From an uncultured Lachnospiraceae bacterium (lineage in GTDB: Bacteria; Bacillota; Clostridia; Lachnospirales; Lachnospiraceae), in NCBI GenBank assembly GCA_947053345.1, contig CAMRSM010000007.1:62001-126000 (forward strand): 64,000 bases of DNA, in the 5' to 3' direction. Made by a program: the position numbers and the translations under genes. The notes below the pieces were generated by a model. That model searched no databases and was not told where the DNA came from. It saw only the letters and a list, made by a program, of their open reading frames with translations. Below, in pieces: positions 18,484-26,733 of this stretch (the first letter of the stretch is position 1; the number at the start of each line of letters is the position of its first letter).

Positions 18484-21400
18484 TTAAAACTTCTGGCCAG
18501 ATGCACCTACCGTCTCCCCGCCGGTTTCAAAGCTTTCGTCCGACCCGTTTAAACATCTTCTCAGATAGTCGGAAGTCTTTGTCCCTGCGTGCGCCAGCAT
18601 CTGGGCAGGCGTGCCGGCAAAGACGATTTCCCCTCCGTGTTTTCCGGCATCTGGACCCAGGTCAATGATATAGTCGGCATTCAGGATCAGGACAGGATTG
18701 TGTTCCACAACAACAACGGTATTCTTTGATTCTATGATACGCCGCATGACGGAGAGGATTCGCTCAACATCCTTTGTGTGAAGTCCTACGGTTGGTTCGT
18801 CGAAAATGTACAATAGATTTTTCTTGTTCCGGTATCTGGTCATTTCTTTTGCCAGTTTCATCCGCTTAGCCTCCCCGCCGGAAAGTGTCTGGAACGGCTG
18901 TCCGAGCTGCATATAGCCAAGCCCAAGGTCACAGATGAGCCTTGTCTTTTCACAAATATTTTTTTCATGCTCAAAGAAACCGGATGCTTCCGAAAAGGTC
19001 ATATCCAAAACTTGTTTGATGTTTTTTCCATGATATTTTACGGCGAGAACTTCCTCGATATACTGCGCGCCATTGCATTCCGGGCAGACGGTGCGTGCTT
19101 CACCAAAATACTGGATATATTTTTCAAGGTGTCCTTTTCCTTTACACGTGGGACACGCGCCCTTGGAATTGAAGGAAAAATACGATTTATTATGTTTCAT
19201 TTCGTGGCCATCGTCCACGCTTTCGGCAAAAAGTGTCCGGATGGGGTCGAAGAGTTCAAGGTAGGTGGCAGGAATGGAAGTGCTTTTTCCGGTGAGCAGC
19301 GACTGGTCAATGCAGATCATGTTTTTGATTTGGGAAAGTCCCTGGATTTCCTGGTATTTTCCCGGAAGAATGCGGGTGTTTTGCTGATTGGCACAAAATG
19401 CTTTATATAGCACTTCATATACGACCGAGCTTTTTCCGGAACCGGATACGCCGGTAAAGCAGGTGATCTTTCCGAGGGGTATCTCCACGTCGATATTCTT
19501 TAGGTTATTTGCCTGCATCCCGAATATTTTGATGGAAAGATTATTTTCCCGGAATGCGGTGCCGGGATTACTGCCGTAATTTTTTAGGAAAGACGTAGGG
19601 GGAGGGCTGGTTACAGGCAGGATGGAATCCGGTTCTTTGGAAAGGGGACTTTCCGCAGGCAGGGCGGAATCCGGGCTCGCAGAAAAAGAACTCTCCACAG
19701 GCAGGATCATATCTACCTTAGGTAATAAATATTTTCCGATCAGAGAGTCCGGGTTTTCCCGCAGTTCGTCCGGTGTTCCTGCCGCGATGACGTTTCCGCC
19801 CTGTGACCCTGCACCTGGTCCAAGCTCTATGATATAATCCGCCGCCCGGATGATATCAAGATCATGCTCAATCGTAATGACGGTGTTGTCTTTTTGGAGA
19901 AGCCTGTCGATCACCCGGAGTATCTTCTGGTTATCCGAACCGTGCAGACCGCTTGTCGGCTCATCTATGATATAAGTCAGCCCGACCAGGCCGGAGCCGA
20001 CTTGGCTGGCAATCCGGAGGCGCTGGTATTCCCCGCCGGACAGAGAATCAACGCGCCGGTCAAAGGAGAGATAACCCAAGCCGATCTCCTCTGTCAGCCG
20101 AAGCTGTTCCTTCAGTGCGGAAAGGATATCAAGGGATGCTTCGTCTTCCGGGAGTTGTTCCAGAAAAATGAGCAGTTCAGAAAACTCCATTTTCCCAAGC
20201 TGAGCGTAGTTTTTTCCGGCAAGCAGGGTGTAGTTTTTGATTTTTTTGAGCCGTGTTCCACCGCAGGCCGGGCAAGTGATCTCGTGCATATAAGTTTTGA
20301 AGAAGGTTTCCTGCGCGGGGGACGGGGCGGAAGGGTCATTTAACATATCCTGATACAGCTCTTCGATGCGTCGTAGTATTCCCTGAAAGCGCACGGGTTT
20401 TCCTTCCTTTGCCAGATAATTCGGCAATGTTTTGTCGTAGCCGTCCGGCCGCTGCAATAAAAATTGGTTCTCGCCGGAGCCATACATGATCAGGTCTTTT
20501 GCTTCTTCGGAGAGTTGTTCATATGGGTGGTCGAAGGAAAAGCCATAATGTTTTGCAAGGCTGTACAGGCTCATGTAGGAATACGGGTGGCTCATGGAGT
20601 AGACATCCGAAAAAAGAGGTCCTTGCCGCAGTGTTTTTTTCTGGTTTTTGACTACTTTTGCCGGATGGACGGTTTTTATGTTTCCGCTGCCCATGCATTC
20701 CGCGCAGGCACAGGAAATATTATTGTAGGAAAAATCCGATGCTTCCAATGTGGTCGCGATCAAATGATGTTGGGAACATCCGTGTTTTTCATAAAATTTC
20801 CGGATTCCTGCCGCGTCGCCGCCGTTAAGGCTTATGGATATGTAATGATCCCCGTGCCGGTCCGCACATTTTAAACAGTTTAAATTATTTTTTTCGGATA
20901 TTCCCCCGATCTGGAACCGCCCTTCCACGACGAGGATAAATTCTGTGTTCGCGTCGATTTGGATAAAATTCCGGAGTGAGAGCTTCTGTCCGCCCACATA
21001 GATTTCACGGAAGCCTTTTTGGCGCAGAATTTCAAGCTGCTGGTCCATGCCGGTTTTCCCGCTGAAAAAGTATGGAAAGCTTATCTCGGCAATGCTGTGC
21101 GGCGCGAGGGTTTCCATATCCTTTAACAGAGCGGGCAGGCTGCTTGGTGGGAAAGTTTGGTCACAGCACAGGCAGCGGTATTGTCCGCAGGCAGCAAGGA
21201 GACTTCGTATATAGGATCCGATACCGGTGAAGGTGCCGATGGTGGAGCGGGGGTTATGGTTTGGCCGGATCTGCTTTAAACTGATTGTGGTGGATAAACC
21301 TTCCATGCTTCCGACCTTTGGTTTTTTCATTTTTGTGCTGAATATCTTTTCACTGTCTGACATGCAGTCCAGCAATTTTCGCTGGGCGGTTGCATAAATA

Positions 21401-21534
21401 ACATCATATGCAAGGGTGGATTTTCCGGAACCGCTGACACCGGCAATTACCGTATGCTTGTAGTATGGAATCTCTACGCTGATATTTTTTAAGTTATTTT
21501 CATTGACTTGTGTGAGCCGGATTGCGTTTCTCAT
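18484..21534 (-). CDS. UvrA-like ABC ATPase (excinuclease A paralogue)
   Basis: A 1016-residue protein with the full UvrA layout: Walker A GVSGSGKST near residue 33, zinc-binding Cys pairs (CACAECMGSGN and CPTCKGKGHLE, CPECNGAQY), signature LSGGEYQRLRIAS near 496 with DEPTSGLHG, a second Walker A GVSGSGKSS near 698, and LSGGEAKRM near 882 with DEPTVGLHT. A Ser/Pro-rich linker of about 45 residues (around 605-650) with repeated ILPV/ALPAESP words joins the halves and is unusual. Stand-alone UvrA paralogues of this type are known to give resistance to DNA-binding drugs. The neighbouring MerR/GyrI regulator and the absence of uvrB/uvrC nearby fit that role better than housekeeping excision repair. 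The exact drug is unknown. Confidence 0.85.
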   Translation of the reverse strand: MRNAIRLTQVNENNLKNISVEIPYYKHTVIAGVSGSGKSTLAYDVIYATAQRKLLDCMSDSEKIFSTKMKKPKVGSMEGLSTTISLKQIRPNHNPRSTIGTFTGIGSYIRSLLAACGQYRCLCCDQTFPPSSLPALLKDMETLAPHSIAEISFPYFFSGKTGMDQQLEILRQKGFREIYVGGQKLSLRNFIQIDANTEFILVVEGRFQIGGISEKNNLNCLKCADRHGDHYISISLNGGDAAGIRKFYEKHGCSQHHLIATTLEASDFSYNNISCACAECMGSGNIKTVHPAKVVKNQKKTLRQGPLFSDVYSMSHPYSYMSLYSLAKHYGFSFDHPYEQLSEEAKDLIMYGSGENQFLLQRPDGYDKTLPNYLAKEGKPVRFQGILRRIEELYQDMLNDPSAPSPAQETFFKTYMHEITCPACGGTRLKKIKNYTLLAGKNYAQLGKMEFSELLIFLEQLPEDEASLDILSALKEQLRLTEEIGLGYLSFDRRVDSLSGGEYQRLRIASQVGSGLVGLTYIIDEPTSGLHGSDNQKILRVIDRLLQKDNTVITIEHDLDIIRAADYIIELGPGAGSQGGNVIAAGTPDELRENPDSLIGKYLLPKVDMILPVESSFSASPDSALPAESPLSKEPDSILPVTSPPPTSFLKNYGSNPGTAFRENNLSIKIFGMQANNLKNIDVEIPLGKITCFTGVSGSGKSSVVYEVLYKAFCANQQNTRILPGKYQEIQGLSQIKNMICIDQSLLTGKSTSIPATYLELFDPIRTLFAESVDDGHEMKHNKSYFSFNSKGACPTCKGKGHLEKYIQYFGEARTVCPECNGAQYIEEVLAVKYHGKNIKQVLDMTFSEASGFFEHEKNICEKTRLICDLGLGYMQLGQPFQTLSGGEAKRMKLAKEMTRYRNKKNLLYIFDEPTVGLHTKDVERILSVMRRIIESKNTVVVVEHNPVLILNADYIIDLGPDAGKHGGEIVFAGTPAQMLAHAGTKTSDYLRRCLNGSDESFETGGETVGASGQKF

Positions 21535-21748
21535 TGTGGTGCGTCCGCCCCTTTCATTATTTATTCTGCCGAAATGATGGAGGGCACGTCAGGCAGGGGA
21601 TTTGTGTTTGCCTTCGGCCTCCAAGGCTTTCCGGATATGATCTGTTAAAAGAAATCCCGTGTGATTGTTGTGTCGGTCTCAACACTTGAAGAAAAATCGA
21701 ATGCAATCGGTTTCTACCTTTGCAGTCTGCAAGGTCCCCCTCATACAA

Positions 21749-22741
21749 TCATTTCTTCCTGCGCCGGATCGGAAGCATCAGGTCGATCTGCCCGTCGAAG
21801 CCGCCCTCCGGCCAGCCCATATGAGCGGAATGAACCCAGTTCAAATGTTCTTCCAGACAGCCGCCCATGATCTCTAAACCGAGCTCGCTGTAATCCGCTT
21901 CGTAGTTAGGGTTTTCGTCCACCCAGTGGCTAAGGCTTTCCCAATACTGGAATTCCGGGAACTGGATGGTCAGGACAGCGTACAGTCCGCCTTCAAATCT
22001 CTTTTTTACCATCGGTTCCGGAAGCTCCATGTCGTCCGGGATTGTGACCCAGTCCTCGTAGCCATAGATGCCTCCCTCAAGAATGCCGGGATTTGGATGG
22101 TTAAAACCGAATACTCTGGCATCCGGCTTTCGTTCGTACAGTTTGCTTTCCTGCACAAACTTACTTACCGTATCGCCGACCTTTTCTTCCGGCCGTTCAC
22201 CGATATATTGGTAAGATGCCACGGTATATGGCGGCAGGAGCAGGATCCTTACGTTCAGGGATTTGTTTAAGGTCTGTTCGGCTTTGTTCAGGTCGTTCAT
22301 ATTTGTACTCTCCTTTAGAATGGTTTTTGGAAAGCTGAGCGCATTGGCAATCTCGGTGAGTGCGGTGTCTTCCAGAAGTTCAAAACGCGTCTTGCACTTG
22401 ATGCTTTCGTCCAGGCGGTTGACAAACTGCTTTAAAATATTGCGGATCAGATCAAGGGAGTTGATCTCCTCATCCAGCTGCGCCAGATTTTCCTGCAGAA
22501 GAAGCAGGGATTCACGCTGGGCTTCATCCTGAAGGATGGTAGCAATCTGCTTTAAAGGAATGCGCAGTTTTCTTAAAATAATGATCTGCTGTAAGCGGCG
22601 CAGCGCTTCCGCATCGTACATCCGGTAGGCATAGTCCTCCCGGTGTGATGTCCTGATGAGCCCAAGTTTTTCATAATGACGCAGCATACGCGGGGTGACA
22701 CCGTACATTTTTGAGACTTGGCTGATGGTGAGATTCTCCAT
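21749..22741 (-). CDS. MerR family regulator with GyrI-like effector-binding domain
   Basis: A 330-residue transcription regulator. Residues 1-70 are a MerR winged helix (LTISQVSKMYGVTPRMLRHYE, then AYRMYDAEALRRLQQI). A coiled-coil dimer helix follows (about 80-120), and residues 165-330 form a GyrI-like ligand domain (PPYTVASYQYIGERPEE, GGIYGYEDWVTIPDD). Regulators of this build sense hydrophobic or cationic drugs. GGAG lies 8 nt before the ATG. It is followed on the same strand by the UvrA paralogue with a 214-base gap. The promoter upstream has the family's diagnostic long spacer, indicating autoregulation. Confidence 0.85.
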   Translation of the reverse strand: MENLTISQVSKMYGVTPRMLRHYEKLGLIRTSHREDYAYRMYDAEALRRLQQIIILRKLRIPLKQIATILQDEAQRESLLLLQENLAQLDEEINSLDLIRNILKQFVNRLDESIKCKTRFELLEDTALTEIANALSFPKTILKESTNMNDLNKAEQTLNKSLNVRILLLPPYTVASYQYIGERPEEKVGDTVSKFVQESKLYERKPDARVFGFNHPNPGILEGGIYGYEDWVTIPDDMELPEPMVKKRFEGGLYAVLTIQFPEFQYWESLSHWVDENPNYEADYSELGLEIMGGCLEEHLNWVHSAHMGWPEGGFDGQIDLMLPIRRRKK

Positions 22742-22765
22742 AATGTGTGCTCCTTTCTGGTTTAA

Positions 22766-22796
22766 ATGATAAAGTATGACACCGTGTCAAAGTCAA
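22766..22796 (-). promoter_or_regulatory. MerR-type promoter with 19-bp spacer and operator palindrome
   Basis: On the - strand: TTGACT (22796-22791), a 19-bp spacer, TATCAT (22771-22766). The spacer contains the perfect palindrome TGACACGGTGTCA (22789-22777). A 19-bp spacer with a centred dyad is the hallmark of MerR-activated promoters, which the regulator untwists when bound to its ligand. Confidence 0.85.
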
Positions 22797-22849
22797 GAAG
22801 GAATGACTTTATTTTATCGGATTGTATAGTTGTGTGCAAGGGGGGAGTG

Positions 22850-22961
22850 TGGTATAATATCGTCAGATATTATACCAGTGCCGGTTCGCCGTCCGACGAA
22901 GGAGGACATCTTCCTTGGCGAACCGTGTGCACGCCCCGCAGGGAAACATGTCGGAACGACA
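22850..22961 (+). repeat. Structured intergenic repeat, tandem copy 1
   Basis: Hairpin A, 22850-22877, is a perfect 12-bp palindrome TGGTATAATATC/GATATTATACCA. Stem B pairs 22882-22889 (CGGTTCGC) with 22918-22925 (GCGAACCG) and encloses GAAGGAGGACATCTTC, a small hairpin with AGGAGG in its loop. A closing palindrome CATGTCG-gaa-CGACATG (22947-22963) joins copy 2. Confidence 0.8.
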
Positions 22962-23072
22962 TGGTATAATATCCGCAGGATATTATACCGGCAGCGGTTC
23001 GCTGTCCGACGAAGGAGGACATCTTCCAAAGCGAACCGTGTGCATCCGCCGGGACACCATGTCGGAACGACA
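22962..23072 (+). repeat. Structured intergenic repeat, tandem copy 2
   Basis: Same architecture as copy 1, offset 113 bp. Hairpin A is 22962-22989 (TATAATATCC-gca-GGATATTATA core); stem B is 22995-23002 with 23031-23038. The enclosed core is identical to copy 1 for the stretch GTCCGACGAAGGAGGACATC. It again ends in ATGTCG-gaa-CGACAT. Confidence 0.8.
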
Positions 23073-23180
23073 TGATATAATGTCGACAGACATGATACCG
23101 GCGCTGATTTGCCGTCCGACCAGAGGGAGGTCAATTTCTCTGGCAAATCATGCGCATCCCCCCGGAGGGAAGCATGTTCT
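23073..23180 (+). repeat. Structured intergenic repeat, tandem copy 3 (diverged, stem compensated)
   Basis: Offset 110 bp from copy 2. Stem B is TGATTTGC (23105-23112) with GCAAATCA (23143-23150): three positions differ from copies 1 and 2, and all three are compensated on the other arm. Hairpin A changes ATATC/GATAT to ATGTC/GACAT, again compensated. The inner hairpin is CCAGAG/CTCTGG around GGAGGTCA. Confidence 0.75.
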
Positions 23181-23297
23181 TCGTGTCCGGCCAGAGGGCG
23201 GATCATTTCCTTGGCGGATTATATGTACGCCCTGCAAGGAAAGTATTCCGGGGCTCAACGTCGCTTAGCCATCAAACCAGAGGGGGATTTTTCATGA
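23181..23297 (+). repeat. Two partial copies of the intergenic repeat, the last supplying a ribosome-binding site
   Basis: 23184-23240 aligns with the stem-B half of the unit (GTCCGGCCAGAGGGCGGATC, then TTCCTTGGCG), but its outer stem is lost. 23270-23293 (CCAGAGGGGGATTTTTC) aligns with the same core. Its GAGGGGG is the ribosome-binding site of the gene that starts at 23295. Confidence 0.55.
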
Positions 23298-24091
23298 CAG
23301 AAAAAATGAAACAAATATTGGACAATCTTCATAAGTATAATATGAACCATATCGCATACGTAAATTTTGGTCTATCCGAAGACGTTATTTACGATGCGCT
23401 GGTCATTGCACCGTCCTATTCACCGGATAAGGTAATCACAAGCAATGATTTTATGATCACTGAGATGGGTTCGCGGAGTTATTGTACCGGATACGAGGTG
23501 AAAAAAGAGAATCTGAAAATTGCTTGGATCAAAACGGCGGCCGGAGGCTGCAACATGTTGGATTACTTGTTGATCTGTGGGGAATTACAGTTTAAAAAAC
23601 TTATTTTTACCGGTGCGACCGGAGCATTAAAAAAAGAATTTAATATCGGTGATATTTGTACACCGTCGTATTCTGTGGCGGGAACATTAGCGAATACATA
23701 TTTGAAAGACAGTATAAAAGATTATGTTCCGTTTGAAAAAGTATACCCGGATAATGATTATGTAGATCGCGTGATCCAGATGGCAAAAGAAAGCAATTAT
23801 ATCATAAGAAAAGCTTCTGTCTTTTGTACCGATTCCATTGCGATGGAATATACACATTTGGAAGAAATCAAATCCTTTGATACGGACTTGATCGAGATGG
23901 AAACATCAACGTTTTACGCGATTGCAAAGCAGATGGAAATCCCGGCGGTCGCATTGCTGGTGGTTTCGGATAATTCTGCTACCGGTGTTCCGCTTGTGGG
24001 CAGGAACGAGGAAATACAAAAGGTATATGAGTATTCAAGAAAAGTGGTGCTGATTGATCTGATCGAAAAAATAGCGCGCGGATTGGTTTGA
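23295..24091 (+). CDS. Nucleoside phosphorylase (PNP/UDP family)
   Basis: A 265-residue phosphorylase-fold enzyme that would split nucleosides into base and ribose-1-phosphate. Visible family blocks are KLIFTGATGALKKEFNIGD (phosphate and ribose pocket), SYSVAGTLANTYL, and LIEMETSTFYAIAKQMEIPA, in which the Met-Glu pair contacts the ribose, then VVSDNSATG. The N-terminal 55 residues differ from classical purine or uridine phosphorylases, so the base specificity is open. ATG 23295 has GAGGGGG six nt upstream; the open frame extends 48 codons further back, but only through repeat DNA. The gene lies directly behind the tandem repeat array. Confidence 0.75.
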
Positions 24092-24102
24092 TATCAGTAT
24101 TT

Positions 24103-24330
24103 TATATTTGGAATCTTGCGAAAGGTGCGCTTCTTCTGTATCGCCAGGGCGGCAGGGTTGTCAACAATGTCTGGACGGGCTCGGCCGGCAGTCATTTTGA
24201 AAATTATAGACGGAATGATGCGAATGCCTGCATATTGAGGGAATTGTAAGAGGAATTGCGGTTGAGGCCGGAGGATATCGAAGACTGCGCGCTGTATGGA
24301 TAAAGTTTTATGCCGGCATCGCGGGGGAGG
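24103..24330 (+). pseudogene. Decayed Nudix hydrolase
   Basis: The 334-base gap between the phosphorylase and the Sel1 gene is not empty. In one frame from about 24103 it reads AKGALLLYRQGGRVVNNVW, GSAGSHFENYRRNDANACIL, REL-stop-EELRLRPEDIEDCAL. This follows the Nudix box GX5EX7REUXEEXGU closely, with a TAA at 24247 inside the box, another stop at about 24301, and no start codon or ribosome-binding site. The 3' end loses similarity near 24330. Confidence 0.65.
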
Positions 24331-24425
24331 ACGGCGTGGAATTTCCGGAACGACCGGAATTCTGATGATGCAAGCTAAGAAGAATTCAAAATAATGCAGA
24401 AAAATTGCGAAAGGAGCAGAAAACA

Positions 24426-26507
24426 ATGGAAAATGAAACAAATTTCATACCTTACGACACCGAATACTGGGTGCCGCATTTCGACATCGAAAAATGCCGC
24501 GCTTCCGCCGAATCCGGCTATGCGCCCGCACAGTACGAGATCGGTCAGTGCTGTAAGCGGGGAGTGAAGGTGAAACAAGACTTTGCCGCCGCCGTGGAAT
24601 GGTTTGTCAAGGCGGCGGAACAGGGCAATGCGGCAGCGCAGAGAAGTCTCGGCTACTGCTATGAAAATGGCGAGGGGGTGCCGCAAAACTGGAAGAAGGC
24701 GCTGTACTGGTACGAGGAGGGTGCAAAAGGGGGCGATGCCGACGCGCAACAGAATATCGCGAACTGTTACCGGTTCAAGAAGGGTGTTGCGGAAACCGAT
24801 TACGAGAAAGCGGTTTACTGGTATACGAAGGCCGCGGAGCAGGGGCATATCGGCGCGCAGAACAATCTTGGTGTCTGCTTTGAGCTTGGGCTTGGTGTCG
24901 AGAAGAGTGAGAGAAAGGCATTTTACTGGTACGAGCAGGCCGCCCAGGAAGGAGAAAACGGCGCGCAGTATAATCTGGGACAGTGTTACCGGAAGGGCAT
25001 CGGCACGGAGCAGAGCAACGAAGAGGCGGTGTACTGGTACAAAAAAGCGGCGGATAACGGTAATGTGGATGCCACCGCGAACCTTGGGGCGATGTATGCG
25101 CTGGGGGAGGGTGTCCCGCAGGATCGTGACATGGCAGTTTCCTTTTACCGCAAAGCTGCCGAGATGGGCTCGGCGACTGCACAGTATAATCTTGCCTGCT
25201 GTTATGAATCCGGGGAGGGTGTCCCGCAGGATTACGCGCAGGCGGCCTATTGGCTTGAAAAAGCTGCCGCACAGGGTGAGATTGATGCGCAGTATCTGCT
25301 TTCCGACTTTTATGAATACGGAAAGGGCGTGGAGCTTGACGAGAAAAAGGCGATGGAACTGTGCTTAATGTCCGCGAAGGGAGGCTCTGCGCAGGCGCAG
25401 TATTCCGCAGGTTACAATTATCATGCCGGAAACCTGGTTGAGGTGGATTTCGAAAAGACGGTCTACTGGTATGGGAAAGCGGCAGAACAGGGATATGCGC
25501 AGGCGCAGTGCGGGCTCGGACTGTGCTATGAGAAGGCTGAGGGAGTGGAGGAGGATTGCGATAAAGCAGTTTCCCTGTACCGTGAAGCGGCGGATCAGGG
25601 ATATGACGAAGCGCAGTATTTTCTCGGAAACTGCTACAGAGATGCATACGGTGTAAAGGAGGATCTGAAGCAGGCAGCCGCATGGTATAAGAAAGCGGCG
25701 GATCAGGGAAATGCGCATGCGCAGTATGCCCTTGCAAATTGCTACGCCTCCGGGGACGGTGTGGAAAAGAACCGGGAGATTGCCTTTGTATGGTATCAAA
25801 AGGCGGCAGAGCAGGGACATGCCTATGCGCAGGGTGTCGTTGGCAACAGCTACTGGGAAGGTGTCGGTGTGGAGAAGGATGTCGAAAAAGCGGCGTACTG
25901 GTATCAGAAGGCAGCCGACCAGGGAGAGAACGATGCGCAATATTACCTTGCTTACTGCTATGAGAACGGCGTGGGCGTGGAGCAGGATGTAGAGAAGGCG
26001 ATGGAATGGTGCCAAAAATCGGCCGAGGGGGGATATGCGGCCGCACAGTATTACATGGGACATTGCTTCCGCTATGGAAGAAACTTGGAAGAGGATGAGG
26101 AAGAAGCGGCCTTTTGGTATGAAAAGGCGGCAGAGCAGGGAAATGTGGAAGCGCAGTTTGCACTTGGCGAATGTTACCAAAACGGCATCGGTGTGGAGGA
26201 AGATGAGGAAGAGGCATTTGCATGGTACGAAAAGGCAGCGGAAAAAGGGCTTGCATCCGCCCAAAATAAGCTTGGTGTCTGCTATACGAATGGTGTCGGT
26301 GTGGAGCAGGATTTCAAGCAGGCGTTTTCCTGGTTTAAAAAAGCGGCAGACCAAGGAAATGCACTGGCGCAGTACAATACCGGGGGTTTTTATGCCACAG
26401 GGCGGGGCGTAAAACAGAATGTGGATAAGGCGGTTCCGTATCTGCAGGCTGCTGCGGCGCAGGGACATGAGAAGGCGCAGGCCATGCTGGAGCGGCTTGG
26501 ATATTAA
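24426..26507 (+). CDS. Sel1-repeat (TPR-like) protein
   Basis: A 693-residue solenoid built almost only from about 18 Sel1 repeats of 36 residues, each following A-x-x-W/Y-Y-x-K-A-A-x-Q-G-x-x-x-A-Q-x-x-L-G-x-C-Y-x-x-G-x-G-V. Residues 1-35 are a non-repeat cap. There is no signal peptide, membrane segment or enzymatic domain, so it is predicted to be cytoplasmic and to serve as a protein-protein scaffold. AGGAG lies 8 nt before ATG 24426; an in-frame ATG at 24405 has weaker support. The repeats are also similar at the DNA level, so copy number may vary between strains. A bidirectional terminator follows. Confidence 0.85.
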   Translation: MENETNFIPYDTEYWVPHFDIEKCRASAESGYAPAQYEIGQCCKRGVKVKQDFAAAVEWFVKAAEQGNAAAQRSLGYCYENGEGVPQNWKKALYWYEEGAKGGDADAQQNIANCYRFKKGVAETDYEKAVYWYTKAAEQGHIGAQNNLGVCFELGLGVEKSERKAFYWYEQAAQEGENGAQYNLGQCYRKGIGTEQSNEEAVYWYKKAADNGNVDATANLGAMYALGEGVPQDRDMAVSFYRKAAEMGSATAQYNLACCYESGEGVPQDYAQAAYWLEKAAAQGEIDAQYLLSDFYEYGKGVELDEKKAMELCLMSAKGGSAQAQYSAGYNYHAGNLVEVDFEKTVYWYGKAAEQGYAQAQCGLGLCYEKAEGVEEDCDKAVSLYREAADQGYDEAQYFLGNCYRDAYGVKEDLKQAAAWYKKAADQGNAHAQYALANCYASGDGVEKNREIAFVWYQKAAEQGHAYAQGVVGNSYWEGVGVEKDVEKAAYWYQKAADQGENDAQYYLAYCYENGVGVEQDVEKAMEWCQKSAEGGYAAAQYYMGHCFRYGRNLEEDEEEAAFWYEKAAEQGNVEAQFALGECYQNGIGVEEDEEEAFAWYEKAAEKGLASAQNKLGVCYTNGVGVEQDFKQAFSWFKKAADQGNALAQYNTGGFYATGRGVKQNVDKAVPYLQAAAAQGHEKAQAMLERLGY

Positions 26508-26593
26508 TGAATTTCTGAAAAAGGGGAATCCGGTGAATAGCGGTTGCCCGTAAGGAAATATCACAAAACTTATGACTTACGCCAGGTGAACGG

Positions 26594-26650
26594 GAAAAGA
26601 AAAAATGCTATGCAAAAAGTTCGCTGATTGCATAGCATTTTTTTCTTTTC
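26594..26650. terminator. Bidirectional terminator
   Basis: A-rich arm, ATGCTATGCA stem, 14-nt loop, TGCATAGCAT, then a T-rich arm. The arms mirror each other over about 21 bases, with A tracts on one side and T tracts on the other, so it can stop both the Sel1 gene (+) and the LysR gene (-) that converge here. Confidence 0.8.
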
Positions 26651-26733
26651 AAAATAGTGAATATGAGTTACGGGTTTTTCAGTGTTCCAACGGAACGCAC
26701 AGCCATTGCCATTCGACGTAATTTTTGACATCT

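Noticed and set aside
22850-23180. CRISPR-like array
   Set aside because: Units are about 110 bp, contain internal palindromes and have no short constant repeats separated by unique spacers; no cas genes are nearby.
22766-23268. Overlapping open frames on both strands in the repeat array
   Set aside because: They arise from the repeat units, have no ribosome-binding sites and differ between copies; the stem covariation argues for a nucleic-acid element.
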